Shown: positions 1-7,926, numbered from the stretch's first letter. The stretch: 17,917 nucleotides of DNA from Lentisphaeria bacterium (GCA_028699735.1 JAQVUB010000009.1:1-17917), one strand, 5' to 3'. Translations and numbers: made by a program. Notes: generated by a model from the letters alone, not told the origin.

Positions 1-360
1 CGTTTGATCGTCCCCAGATTCGCCTTCAATTCCGCAAATAAATGCGGAAAATCAAGAATCGTCGCCGCCGGATATTCCTCATCCGGTACCATGAACACCG
101 GAAAATTACGCGTCTCCTTGATCACTGTCCTGCTTCGCAAAGGGCTCACTCTCTGGACCCCCTAGCAATAACGGACTCCCGGTACGTGGCACCAACACCG
201 CCCCTGACTCAAACTGCGGACACCACCCCGTCAAATACCACCCATTCCCGATGTTAAACTCATCATAGTATACTAGAGCCAAATCAAGAGATTTCTCCGC
301 CAAAATCCCACGTACCGACGCTAAACGCAACTTACACTCAGACCCAGGAAGATAGCCCAT
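1..360 (-). pseudogene. M24 (creatinase/aminopeptidase P-like) peptidase, N-terminal part, frameshifted and cut by window edge
   Basis: This is the start of a protein resembling the N-terminal creatinase domain of metallopeptidase family M24 (Xaa-Pro aminopeptidase-like). Visible blocks are RLASVRGILAEKSLDLALVY, NGWYLTGWCPQFESGAVLV and LLLGGPESEPFAKQD. The start at 360 is chosen over an upstream in-frame ATG at 378 because a clear AAGGAG (374-369) lies 8 nt before it. The frame stops at about 106, but moving +1 by one base near 125-127 opens a frame that continues without a stop to base 1 and keeps a family-like sequence (VIKETRNFPVFMVPDEEYPA). So the gene has lost or gained a base, or the assembly has an error there. 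The catalytic pita-bread domain would lie outside the window, so neither activity nor metal ligands can be judged. The family call rests on the N-domain pattern only. Confidence 0.62.
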
Positions 361-368
361 ACCAAACT

Positions 369-374
369 CTCCTT
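369..374 (-). promoter_or_regulatory. Shine-Dalgarno deciding the peptidase start
   Basis: AAGGAG on the minus strand lies 8 nt before the ATG at 360. The alternative in-frame ATG at 378 has no comparable site, so 360 is the better start. Confidence 0.6.
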
Positions 375-379
375 GCATG

Positions 380-398
380 TTTATGAAACATTCATAAA
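380..398. promoter_or_regulatory. 19-bp perfect palindrome, candidate operator
   Basis: TTTATGAAACATTCATAAA has 8-bp arms that match perfectly around a 3-bp centre. It lies 20 bp before the peptidase start and just downstream of a possible minus-strand -10 (TATAAC, 410-405), where a repressor would block initiation. A LacI-family gene starts 172 bp away on the other strand, so it is the obvious candidate binder. However, the centre is not the CG usual for LacI-family operators, so the binder is an inference. Confidence 0.45.
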
Positions 399-477
399 AC
401 CGATGTTATATTTAACACCACCTTTGAAAAGATAATCTTTTTTTAGGAAAAAGCAAATTTTAAAATTTAGTTTTCAT

Positions 478-506
478 TTGACAAAGTTTCCGGCAGCAGT
501 TAATTT
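478..506 (+). promoter_or_regulatory. Candidate sigma-70-type promoter for the LacI-family gene
   Basis: A perfect -35 TTGACA (478-483) is followed after 17 bp by TAATTT (501-506). The regulator starts about 60 bp downstream. The -10 is weak, but the -35 and spacing are ideal. Confidence 0.45.
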
Positions 507-569
507 TTGCGAAGTCATCGGATTTTCCGGAGTCGTGTGTAGGGTTTGATTTCAATCAGGATATAACGG

Positions 570-1604
570 ATGAAAAAATCGCTCCAGCATGTATCAATTA
601 TTGACATTGCTTCCCGCTGTGGGGTCAGTGCGATGACAGTGAGCCGGGTTCTGCGGCAGAGTCCTCTGGTCAAAACGACAACTTCAGAGCGGGTATTGCA
701 GGCGGCTGAGAAATTGGGCTATTTGCGTGGAGCTCGCATGGGACGCCCTGCCGACGGCGATCAGCAGGAAGCCCGGCGTGTATTATTGATCTGCTGGAGC
801 AGCGGTCATAGCCAGGCCTTGTATCATGCCGGATTGATTACCGCGCTGGAACAGCGCCTGACCGCATGCAATTGCGAATGCCTGCTGCTATGCGGCAATG
901 GCGATTACCGCGGCTTCCTGAGGATGCTCGAAGCAGCCAAACAGCGTGCCGCAGAGGTCACCTTCATCATCGGAGATTTTCCTGCTTCCCAGCTGACCGC
1001 GATCATCGCTGCATTCCCCGGTGCCATTCTGCTCGACAACCCCGGCGAAGCAAAAATAGCCGCCTTCAGTTCCCTGGCTTTTGACAATACCGCCGCGGCC
1101 AGCCTTGGTGTTGAACACCTGCTCGATTGCGGCTGCAAAGATATCATTCTCTGCCTGGGACATGCCGATCACTTCTTTTCACGCGAGATACTCGCCGGTT
1201 ACCGCAAAACCCTGCAGGCTCACGGGCTGAAGATCCGCCCTGAAAATATTCTCTATACGGATTTCACGGCAGACGGTGCCGCCGCCGCCATCTCCGCACT
1301 GCTGGACAGCGGGCGCACTTTTGATGCGGTGTTCAGCAATGACGAAATGGCCGCCGGCATCTGCCGGATTTTACTGTCACGAAGAATCGGCATCCCTTCC
1401 CAGATGCAGGTCTGCGGCTGCGACAATCTCCCGCTGGGAAAACTCCTTTATCCGAGTCTTACTACCGTCAGCCTGGATTATGATGCCCTGGCCGAACAGG
1501 CCATGGCTCTGATCCATGGAGAAAACCGCGTCCGATTGCCGATCAAGCAGCGCCTGCCCCCGGAATTGGTCGTCCGCGAATCAACCAGGCCTGCTCATAC
1601 CTGA
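570..1604 (+). CDS. LacI/GalR-family transcriptional regulator
   Basis: A 344-residue one-component sugar-responsive DNA-binding regulator of normal family length. The N-terminal helix-turn-helix covers about residues 9-55, with the signature IDIASRCGVSAMTVSRVLR. The hinge after it reads GYLRGARMGRP and lacks the common YxPN hinge motif. The rest is a periplasmic-binding-protein-like effector domain: FDNTAAASLGVEHLLDCGCK, then FDAVFSNDEMAAGI, then VCGCDNLPLGKLLYPSLTTV near the C terminus, all typical of the family. The ATG is preceded by AGGA 8 nt upstream (558-561). It lies between the divergent peptidase fragment and the convergent FAD-oxidoreductase unit, and its last 10 bp overlap the 3' end of the latter. 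It probably controls one or both neighbours. The effector is unknown. Confidence 0.93.
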   Translation: MKKSLQHVSIIDIASRCGVSAMTVSRVLRQSPLVKTTTSERVLQAAEKLGYLRGARMGRPADGDQQEARRVLLICWSSGHSQALYHAGLITALEQRLTACNCECLLLCGNGDYRGFLRMLEAAKQRAAEVTFIIGDFPASQLTAIIAAFPGAILLDNPGEAKIAAFSSLAFDNTAAASLGVEHLLDCGCKDIILCLGHADHFFSREILAGYRKTLQAHGLKIRPENILYTDFTADGAAAAISALLDSGRTFDAVFSNDEMAAGICRILLSRRIGIPSQMQVCGCDNLPLGKLLYPSLTTVSLDYDALAEQAMALIHGENRVRLPIKQRLPPELVVRESTRPAHT

Positions 1605-2911
1605 ACCCCGCAAGCCAGCAACTGCTTCTGTATTTCAGCCGGATCAACCGCACGGGGCTGAATCTGATGCTTGACGGCCAAGGCTGCAGCAATGCCGACA
1701 CCATGGCCGATGCTCGTGCAAATGCCCATAACCCGATAATTCGAATGTGCCTTGTGCGTACCGGATATGTTCCTTCCGGACAACAGCAGCCCGTCGATCT
1801 TCTCCGGAAGACAAGCCCGATAGGGAATCGTATACATGCCCCTGGCCTTGAATTCCTTCTGCGCACCATGCTTGTCCAGACCAGGCCCTACCAGGGAATG
1901 AATGTCAAAATTGAAATAATTGCGCGTGGCAATCCAGTCCGGAAATACGGTCGCTTCAACGATATCTTCCGCAGTGATTGTGTAGACCCCCTTGAAGTGG
2001 CGGGTTTCACGAACGCCGACATTGCCGGCAACCGCCACCAGATAGCATTTCCGGTAGCCGGGCACGAATTCTCTTAGAAACTGAATAATCGCATCAATCT
2101 GTTCACGGCAGATGAATTCCGCTTTGGTCAGCTGTCGCACATCCGTCCCATCAATATCGGTGACATTGGTCATATTGACACAGACTTCACCTGGCAGGCG
2201 GCTCCGATAGAGCAGCACATGCCCTGCTGGATGCGGAAGATGCTGTTTGCCCAGTGCCTGAATTTCACCTTTCGGAATATTCATATAGGATTCGAAGCTG
2301 CCTGGAAAGACAGCCTGAGAATAGTCCACTCCGCCGATTCGGAACATCAGGGTTACCGGCTGGCAGCGATGATCCTCCTCACGTCCGAGAAGATATTCTG
2401 CGCCGGCTCTGGCGGCTACATCGCCGTCGCCGGTGGCATCAATGGTGACCTGGGCACGAATTGCCTCTCGACCGGATTTGCTCTCCGTAATAACCCCGCT
2501 CACACGCTTGTTTTCCGTGAGCGCATCGGTGACCATCGTGTAAAGCTGAACGGTTACTCCCGATTCTTTCAACATCTGAAAAAGAACCGCTTTCTGACAT
2601 TCATGCGAAATAGACCACTTCAGATCCGCTTCCGTTAAGGCTTGTATCTCCTGCGGAAGCGAAGGACTTTTGGCCATCCGTTCGACAATCTCATTCATCA
2701 GCGGTGATTCGCGGGAACCGCTCCAGTGTGACATTAAACCGGTGGTAGCCATACCGCCCGGAGCATTGGACTGTTCCACCAGCAGCGTTTTCGCACCTGC
2801 ACGAGCGGCTCCCAAAGCCGCCCCTATTCCCGCCGGTCCCCCACCGGCTACCAATACCTCCGTCTCCGATACTACCGGAATCTGCCTCGCTGACTCGGTT
2901 ATTGTACGCAT
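1595..2911 (-). CDS. FAD-dependent oxidoreductase (PF12831-type)
   Basis: About 438 residues from the chosen ATG. The dinucleotide-binding fold is at residues 19-47 with VLVAGGGPAGIGAALGAARA followed by the acidic end LLVEQ. Later signatures of the same family are IDATGDGDVAARAGAEYL, GVRETRHFKGVYTITAEDI, IPYRACLPEKIDGLLLSGRN and the C-terminal FAD loop SNYRVMGICTSIGHGVGIAA. The family oxidises or reduces unknown small molecules and is often found beside glycan-degradation genes in PVC bacteria; the substrate cannot be read here. An upstream in-frame TTG (2965) would add 18 residues, but it lacks a ribosome site, while the ATG at 2911 has GAGAGG 10 nt before it. The gene follows the 2987-4300 gene by 75 bp on the same strand, so one transcript is likely. 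Its stop overlaps the LacI gene tail-to-tail by 10 bp. Confidence 0.88.
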   Translation of the reverse strand: MRTITESARQIPVVSETEVLVAGGGPAGIGAALGAARAGAKTLLVEQSNAPGGMATTGLMSHWSGSRESPLMNEIVERMAKSPSLPQEIQALTEADLKWSISHECQKAVLFQMLKESGVTVQLYTMVTDALTENKRVSGVITESKSGREAIRAQVTIDATGDGDVAARAGAEYLLGREEDHRCQPVTLMFRIGGVDYSQAVFPGSFESYMNIPKGEIQALGKQHLPHPAGHVLLYRSRLPGEVCVNMTNVTDIDGTDVRQLTKAEFICREQIDAIIQFLREFVPGYRKCYLVAVAGNVGVRETRHFKGVYTITAEDIVEATVFPDWIATRNYFNFDIHSLVGPGLDKHGAQKEFKARGMYTIPYRACLPEKIDGLLLSGRNISGTHKAHSNYRVMGICTSIGHGVGIAAALAVKHQIQPRAVDPAEIQKQLLACGVQV

Positions 2912-2986
2912 GTCGTAAAAACCTCTCTTTATTGTTTCCTTCTCGATATCAGAATCATCTTGCAAAAAAAGTTTCTTGCATACGGT

Positions 2987-4300
2987 TTATCGAATCAGAA
3001 CCGGATCGATAATGGCCAGATCGGCAGTAGCATAGCAGACTTCACCATCGTCTTTCGTGTAGGGAATGCTCCTTGAAGAGATGATCAGCGTGCCCGCCCC
3101 CCGGATATTAACCGTATATTCCTTCACTGCCTCAAAGGCTCTGAGCTGTAGCTCCAGCGGACGCGCTTTTGCCGCATACTCGATGTCTTCGGAATACAGC
3201 CCATTTTCGCCAGGATCCGTTTCGATGGAAAAGCAAAGATGCGTGTGCTCATTCTGGCCATCTAGAATTCGTGAAGGCATGCCCAGCTTGAAGCGGAACT
3301 GCGAGAATTGTCCGTTGATGAAATACTTGTATCCGGAATGTCCGTACAGCCCGAAGCCATGCTCAAAACGCAATTCCACTTTATTTTCGCCCCAGACATC
3401 AATCGGAATGAGCCAGCCGTTTTCGTTCACCAGTTTATCTGCTACAATGTGAACATACTTCGACGGATGCATATAATACGGAACAGCTGTCGTCAAATCG
3501 AAGGTCTTGAGCCGTTCTATCTCTTCCCGCTCAAAACGGTTGAATGCAATACAGAAGGCTGTATGCCAGGCACAGGCGGTAATATTGGCGGACATCTCGG
3601 ACTGCCTGCAGAGCAGCGATCGGTAAACATGCTGATTATCCTGGAGCTTTTCTCCACGATAGGCAGCTTCTATCACAGGACCGATCATTGCCCGGGCAGA
3701 ACGGATGCCCTTCTTGATATCGTTGAAAAGATAAAAGGCCGCCTCCCCGGCAGTGGTTCCCACAAGCTGCGGCTTCGGCGGTGGATAATCACCAGACGCC
3801 GCGTCAAAACAGCAATGCAGACGCCAGTGACGCAAGGGATTGTGATCCGGGAAGATCTGCTCGAACAGACTGTTGTCCGTAGAGTGTCCTGGCGTGAACG
3901 GCTCCTGCAGAAAGTGGCCAAGCGCGCCGCCCCGGCGCACTGCCTCCTCCCAGTTCCCGGCCTGAAGCTCATCAATCATTGCCTGGAGCAACCGGGTGAT
4001 CAGAATATGGTTCGCAGTTTCTGAGATCGTACCGCCTGCCGTGAAATCAGCAGAGGCCGGACCATGCGGAATCCAGCGTCCGTTGTCCTGCCGGGCATAG
4101 CGGGCATATTCCTTCTGATAGATCCAGTCCAGGATCAGACAGTATGCACCTAATTTCTCTACAACATTGGTGATCTTCGGCATAATCGGCTTCTGAATCT
4201 CCGCCGGACTCATGTCCGGCTTCAGCAGCTCGATTTCCCATGCAGGCAGGCCCTGAGCCGCCCGTAATCCCAATAACGAATGCCCTTGCCATTCCAGCAT
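2987..4300 (-). CDS. Putative zinc-dependent phospholipase C/P1-nuclease-like protein with C-terminal NPCBM-like domain
   Basis: A 437-residue protein with no signal peptide or membrane segment. The N-terminal 270 residues are mostly helical, with scattered His and Asp and the motif GALGHFLQEPFTPGHS (residues 125-140). This resembles the metal-binding helix of bacterial zinc phospholipase C and S1/P1 nucleases, where a His-x3-(Asp/Glu) pair is followed by Pro-x-His. Other possible ligands are His79, His98 and His158. From about residue 293 it becomes beta-rich (IPIDVWGENKVELRFEHGFG, then a GYKYFINGQFSQFRFKLG segment and a terminal strand GAGTLIISSR), resembling an NPCBM-type carbohydrate-binding sandwich. 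It is the first gene of a probable two-gene unit with the FAD oxidoreductase. The ribosome site is weak (AGGT about 12 nt upstream). Both domain calls are by eye; the enzyme class is uncertain. Confidence 0.5.
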   Translation of the reverse strand: MLEWQGHSLLGLRAAQGLPAWEIELLKPDMSPAEIQKPIMPKITNVVEKLGAYCLILDWIYQKEYARYARQDNGRWIPHGPASADFTAGGTISETANHILITRLLQAMIDELQAGNWEEAVRRGGALGHFLQEPFTPGHSTDNSLFEQIFPDHNPLRHWRLHCCFDAASGDYPPPKPQLVGTTAGEAAFYLFNDIKKGIRSARAMIGPVIEAAYRGEKLQDNQHVYRSLLCRQSEMSANITACAWHTAFCIAFNRFEREEIERLKTFDLTTAVPYYMHPSKYVHIVADKLVNENGWLIPIDVWGENKVELRFEHGFGLYGHSGYKYFINGQFSQFRFKLGMPSRILDGQNEHTHLCFSIETDPGENGLYSEDIEYAAKARPLELQLRAFEAVKEYTVNIRGAGTLIISSRSIPYTKDDGEVCYATADLAIIDPVLIR

Positions 4301-4504
4301 GATTTATTCTACCTGTTTTGTTTCGCTCCCTGTCATACATAATAAATATGATCCGCAAACAGGAAAATGCGAATCCGAAAAACAGCAAACCAAAACGCCT
4401 TTTTTAAACAACAGAAAAGACACGAAAAGACTTGGCTTGGGCCGGGCTGGGGCCCACAGCCCAAAGCCATCAGCTGTCAGCCGCCAACCTGTCCATCGAA
4501 GTCA

Positions 4505-4590
4505 ATCGTCCATCGTCCTCGTCCATAGGGTCCATCAGGTCCATAGAGTCCATCAGGTCCATCGTCCATCGTCCATCGTCTATCGTCCAT
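4505..4590. repeat. Minisatellite of related 7-mers and 9-mers inside element 1
   Basis: The tract is made of CGTCCAT units (7 bp) and 9-bp units ending in the same bases: AGGGTCCAT, CAGGTCCAT, AGAGTCCAT, CAGGTCCAT, then CGTCCAT, CGTCCAT, CGTCTAT and CGTCCAT. The same unit family occurs at 13923-14053. There are no unique spacers, so it is not a CRISPR array. Confidence 0.85.
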
Positions 4591-4730
4591 AAAATCTTCT
4601 CCAAAACAAGAAATCGGGCGATAGGAGCACGAAAAGTTTCATGGAAGAACGACGCATTCTAGCAGTCAAAGCCGCCTGCAGGAAATTTTTTCGTACTACT
4701 TTCAGGGTTTTTGCTTTTAGGGTGATCTCC

Positions 4731-4780
4731 GACCCAGAGCGTTGCCCTGGGCTGGTATGTCACGCCCCTTGGGGGTTGAT
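4731..4780 (+). repeat. REP-like double hairpin inside element 1
   Basis: Two short GC-rich hairpins lie close together: CCCAGAGC-GTT-GCCCTGGG (4733-4751, one mismatch) and GCCCC-TT-GGGGG (about 4764-4775). A GC-rich pair of this form, separated by a short linker, resembles the REP/BIME-type repeats that Y1-type (RAYT) transposases mobilise. No RAYT gene is in the window. The call is by resemblance only. Confidence 0.4.
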
Positions 4781-4895
4781 TCCAGCATCGCCGATCGATC
4801 CCCTATGCCTTTTTGTATACCCTTTCGGGCTGTTCATCGCCACGGAAAGTATCAGCAACACTGGAAGGAATTGCATCAAATCCGTTGTTAAAAAA

Positions 4896-4925
4896 TAGGT
4901 TGTGGACGCCAGTCCACCCCAAGCC
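4896..4925 (+). repeat. Flanking module copy 1
   Basis: After a TTGTTAAAAAA element end comes TAGGTTGTGGACGCCAGTCC followed by ACCCCAAGCC. Without gaps, 21 of 30 positions match the copy at 16411-16440 and 21 of 30 the copy at 14103-14132. It can fold as TGGAC-GCCA-GTCCA. Confidence 0.55.
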
Positions 4926-5135
4926 TTTTCGTGCTTTTCGTTGTTCAAAAAGAGTTCCCCGGTTTCCCGCTTCATTAACGCCTTACCGAAGGCATTATGC
5001 AAAGTCGAATCCATTAGGCCCAATGCATTTGCAAATAGTGCGAAAGAAATTACGGTAAAACTTCTTCACAAAGGGCAGGAAAACTCCTTGATTCCTTTGC
5101 CAATCTCAGGAAGCGACAGAAAAACGGGCTGTTCT

Positions 5136-7889
5136 ATGAATGCAAACTGCTGCGCTGCTACGCCGTGTCTGAAAACAGACGAAAATGGATACGAACTCGC
5201 TCAGGCCGGAAGCCTTCCGTTCGAGTTGCTCCTCGATCATAAGGGAAAACTAGGGCGCAACCATGCCGGCAGCTGGCTCGGCCCCAACGACTTTTCTGCA
5301 GTCGTGCGGACCGGCTGGAATTCAAAGGGCCTGTGCCTGAACATCCGCGTGACCGACTCCGACATCGTCAATGCATTGCCGGAAAACAATATGTGGAAAG
5401 AAGACTGCGTCGAGGTCTTTTTCGCACCCGTCGCAGGAAAACGCTTCGGGAAAAAAGGGGCAGAGTTTCAACGAGTACAGCTGGTGATTGCACCACCCGA
5501 CGATAACAGCGCCATCCGTTCGCAAACCTATTTTTACGGCGGACAGGGCAAATTCCCCTTCGAGGTCACTGGGGAACGCACTCCAGCTGGCTATGACATG
5601 CGACTGCTTCTGCCTTGGGACTCTTTCGGTGATTATGACTTGCGCAAAGAAAAGCTGTTTCAATTTCAACTGAGCGTGAACGATTATGACCGGCGCGACG
5701 GAACCGCATACAATCCGCGCGCCATGAACCTCACCGGAACAGAAAAATGTCTCGCCCTGACTTCGAGCTATCCGCTGTTCCAGCTCGCCGACTCCGAAAC
5801 CTGTCCTGAACAAATCTCGCTGGAATTGCTGTGGAATCCAGCAGTGCCAGTGATCGCATCGACCCAGTCGCTCGAAGTGGAAATTCCTCTTCCCGAATTT
5901 CTTGATTCTGCACGTGCTTCCATTCACCAGGCGGACGGGTCGCAATTCGCTTGCCTGGATTTTCCGCCCGGAAAGACGAAAGCCGTCTTCACTGGATTGG
6001 ATTCGTTTCCCGATACCCTCGGGGAAATCCGCTTTATCGCTTTCAAAAACAAAGGCATTGTCGGGGTCGTCTCACGGAGAATCTGCTTCATCTCTGGATA
6101 TATACAGACGCTCAACCTGCTTGATTTCACAAAAATGACGCCGGAACACGCGGCCTTTTGGATGACCTGTGTCTCCGCCGCCGAATTTCTGAAACTCGCC
6201 GCCATCCCCTCTTCCTGCTGTGCCGACCGGCTGGTAGATGCCGCCGCCGAATGCGCCTGCCGGTTCGCTATGGCTCAAGGTCGTCCCCTGCCCGCAAACA
6301 TCCCGGAAAAATTCAAATTCCTCGAACTCTGCGGCGGCCTGAAATCACAGACTGCGGTCTCCTACAGCCGAAGCAGCTACCGACCGGAAGTGATCGCCAT
6401 TTCCTTGAGCTGGGGGAATCTCGTCTGCATGAATGCCGAAGTCTGCTGCTGCGAAACGGAACTGAAAGCGCAAAAATACCTTGACAGTGAGACCGCTTTC
6501 TTTGCACCACTGCATGCACCTGAAATTCCCGGAGCCGACTCCGTTTTCCTCGGACGCGGCCATCTTCTCGGAGATGGCCTCAAGGATGACATGCAGCCGG
6601 AACATCTTGTCACCCTCTTTTCGCCCGATCGCCCAGGCGAGGGAGTGCGTCTCGTTCCGGAAGATGCGTTTTGTCTGCCGGTCGAGGCGGTTGCGTTCGA
6701 ACAGGACGCCCCGGTGGAAATGCGCCGACGTGTCCGTGCTTTCGCAACGGACAGGAACCTCCCGGAAATCCCCCCGACGGATGTGGTAAATTTTCAGCTC
6801 GCCTTGATTGCGGGGAATCCGAAGTCCGTTCCAGCGTACAAATTCTGGCACAGCCGCGACGGCCTTCCATCCAATCTGCTTTTCATCCGGCAGGGGCGTT
6901 TCGCGATCCGTATGTCTTTCAACATGCCCCAACAGGATCTGGAATTTGCTGCGTTCCTCCTGAATCCGCGCCCCATACCCAGGGGGATGATCCGGAATTT
7001 CGCCCTGGCTCGAGCCTCGGTTCTTCCAGCATTCAACAGTGAAGACCAGGTCTTCAGCGCCGGAATCCGCACGGGCGATGTCCACACGCATTCATTCTAT
7101 TCAGATGGCCAAAGCACCCCTGAAGGAATGATCGCAAATACCCCGAGCGTCGGTTTGGACTTTATGGTACTCACCGACCATCACCGCGTGGAAGGCGCAT
7201 TCGAACTCGACCGGAATATGAGGAAACATTGCTGCGGATTGAATCTTGTGATCGGCGAAGAGATCACAATGGCTCCGAAGTATCACATCAATCTCTATCC
7301 TCTGACCCGGTTCGTCAGCCCCAATCAGAATTATCCGCAGCTTCATGCTGAAGCGCGGAAGATGCAGGCTGTCATTCAATTCGACCATCCGATGACCTAC
7401 GGAACGGATTTTTCGGACTTCTGGTATGGCGATATATCGCAGGCGGATTTGGACGCGGTTGAACGCCGTGTAGAGTATCTTGAGCGCTGGCGTTCCTCCG
7501 GCAAGCCAGTTCCGGCAATCGTCGGCAGCACGGATACCCATATGGGAATTTTCGGCTACTACAACTTTACAGCAGCGTGGGTCCCGGAATTTTCGGGCAC
7601 TGGTCTCGCAAATGCCGTCCGTTCCGGACTCACGGCCATGGTTGACCCCCTGATGCCGGATTATGCCTATGGCTCCGAAAAAATCCGGCGGGGAATTGCC
7701 GTGCTCCTTTCCGATCCCGATGCCCCGGAAAAATACGGGCAACGTCTGCTGGCCGGTTTGGCAGAATTCAAAGCCGCCGGATTCGTTTTGGAATCTCCTG
7801 TCGAAACACATCTTGAACCGTGGTGGGACGCGACCATCGACAATCAATATCTCGAACACGAAAATCCAGTAACTCTGCGAATGAAATAA
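5136..7889 (+). CDS. CBM9-like domain fused to a PHP-domain metallo-hydrolase
   Basis: About 917 residues from the chosen ATG. Residues about 40-205 look like a family-9-type carbohydrate-binding/DOMON-like sandwich: FSAVVRTGWNSKGLCLNIRV, then NMWKEDCVEVFF, then GYDMRLLLPWDSFG. A long middle part (about 225-640) is unrecognised. Residues about 645-880 are a PHP domain with every usual metal-ligand motif: GDVHTHSFYSDG (Asp648, His650, His652), LTDHH (Asp681, His682), GEEI (Glu708/709), His717, FDHP (Asp750, His751) and STDTHMG (Asp800, His802). PHP enzymes hydrolyse phosphoester or related bonds using bound metals; the sugar-binding part suggests a carbohydrate-linked substrate. No signal peptide is visible. 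The start is uncertain: ATG 5136 has no good ribosome site, and a TTG at 5088 with AGGA upstream is possible. The frame is open back to a GTG at 4902, but that stretch lies in the repeat. Confidence 0.8.
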   Translation: MNANCCAATPCLKTDENGYELAQAGSLPFELLLDHKGKLGRNHAGSWLGPNDFSAVVRTGWNSKGLCLNIRVTDSDIVNALPENNMWKEDCVEVFFAPVAGKRFGKKGAEFQRVQLVIAPPDDNSAIRSQTYFYGGQGKFPFEVTGERTPAGYDMRLLLPWDSFGDYDLRKEKLFQFQLSVNDYDRRDGTAYNPRAMNLTGTEKCLALTSSYPLFQLADSETCPEQISLELLWNPAVPVIASTQSLEVEIPLPEFLDSARASIHQADGSQFACLDFPPGKTKAVFTGLDSFPDTLGEIRFIAFKNKGIVGVVSRRICFISGYIQTLNLLDFTKMTPEHAAFWMTCVSAAEFLKLAAIPSSCCADRLVDAAAECACRFAMAQGRPLPANIPEKFKFLELCGGLKSQTAVSYSRSSYRPEVIAISLSWGNLVCMNAEVCCCETELKAQKYLDSETAFFAPLHAPEIPGADSVFLGRGHLLGDGLKDDMQPEHLVTLFSPDRPGEGVRLVPEDAFCLPVEAVAFEQDAPVEMRRRVRAFATDRNLPEIPPTDVVNFQLALIAGNPKSVPAYKFWHSRDGLPSNLLFIRQGRFAIRMSFNMPQQDLEFAAFLLNPRPIPRGMIRNFALARASVLPAFNSEDQVFSAGIRTGDVHTHSFYSDGQSTPEGMIANTPSVGLDFMVLTDHHRVEGAFELDRNMRKHCCGLNLVIGEEITMAPKYHINLYPLTRFVSPNQNYPQLHAEARKMQAVIQFDHPMTYGTDFSDFWYGDISQADLDAVERRVEYLERWRSSGKPVPAIVGSTDTHMGIFGYYNFTAAWVPEFSGTGLANAVRSGLTAMVDPLMPDYAYGSEKIRRGIAVLLSDPDAPEKYGQRLLAGLAEFKAAGFVLESPVETHLEPWWDATIDNQYLEHENPVTLRMK

Positions 7890-7926
7890 CCGTTCACAAA
7901 AAGAGTGCAAACCGCTCGCTTCCCTC

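Larger units (their letters stand above)
4400..4954. repeat. Composite inverted-repeat element 1 (fills the 4300-5136 gap)
   Basis: The left arm (4400-4440) starts T-run, AAACAACAGAAAAGACACG, then an AAAGACTTGGCTTGGG segment. The right arm (4915-4954), read as reverse complement, gives CTTTTTGAACAACGAAAAGC, then CACGAAAAGGCTTGGGGTGG, so the ends pair over about 40 bp with small gaps. Between them lie a 7/9-mer minisatellite (4505-4590), a double-hairpin REP-like block (4731-4780), and a second truncated element end (CGTTGTTAAAAAAT, 4883-4896). That last piece suggests two copies nested or fused. This is the largest of six related elements in the window and lies between two divergent genes. 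Open frames through it are low-complexity and I regard them as spurious. The stretch 4955-5135 after it holds nothing I recognise beyond the leader of the next gene. Confidence 0.72.

Noticed and set aside
2912..2965. TTG start adding 18 residues to the FAD oxidoreductase
   Set aside because: No Shine-Dalgarno precedes it; the ATG at 2911 has GAGAGG and gives a normal distance to the FAD-binding motif.
2962..2983. A/T-rich hairpin between the PLC-like and FAD genes as terminator
   Set aside because: The stem is TGCAAGAAA/TTTTTTGCA with a mismatch, has no GC core and no following T-run on the transcribed strand.
3308..4024. Long plus-strand open frame of 238 codons
   Set aside because: It is antisense to the PLC-like gene, has no ribosome site or domain, and codon use fits the minus-strand gene.
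4505..4590. Tandem tract looking like a short CRISPR array
   Set aside because: Repeat units of 7-9 bp abut each other with no unique spacers and no cas gene is nearby.
4299..4662. Plus-strand frames rich in His-Arg-Val-His and Ser-Ile-Arg repeats
   Set aside because: Both come from the minisatellite in element 1 read in different frames; no ribosome site and no protein-like composition.
4902..5135. Extension of the CBM9-PHP protein upstream to a GTG at 4902
   Set aside because: The first part lies in the right arm of element 1, has no ribosome site and adds no recognisable domain; ATG 5136 is preferred, though TTG 5088 remains possible.
7101..7910. Long minus-strand frame of 269 codons
   Set aside because: It is antisense to the PHP domain, whose metal motifs make the plus strand the real gene.
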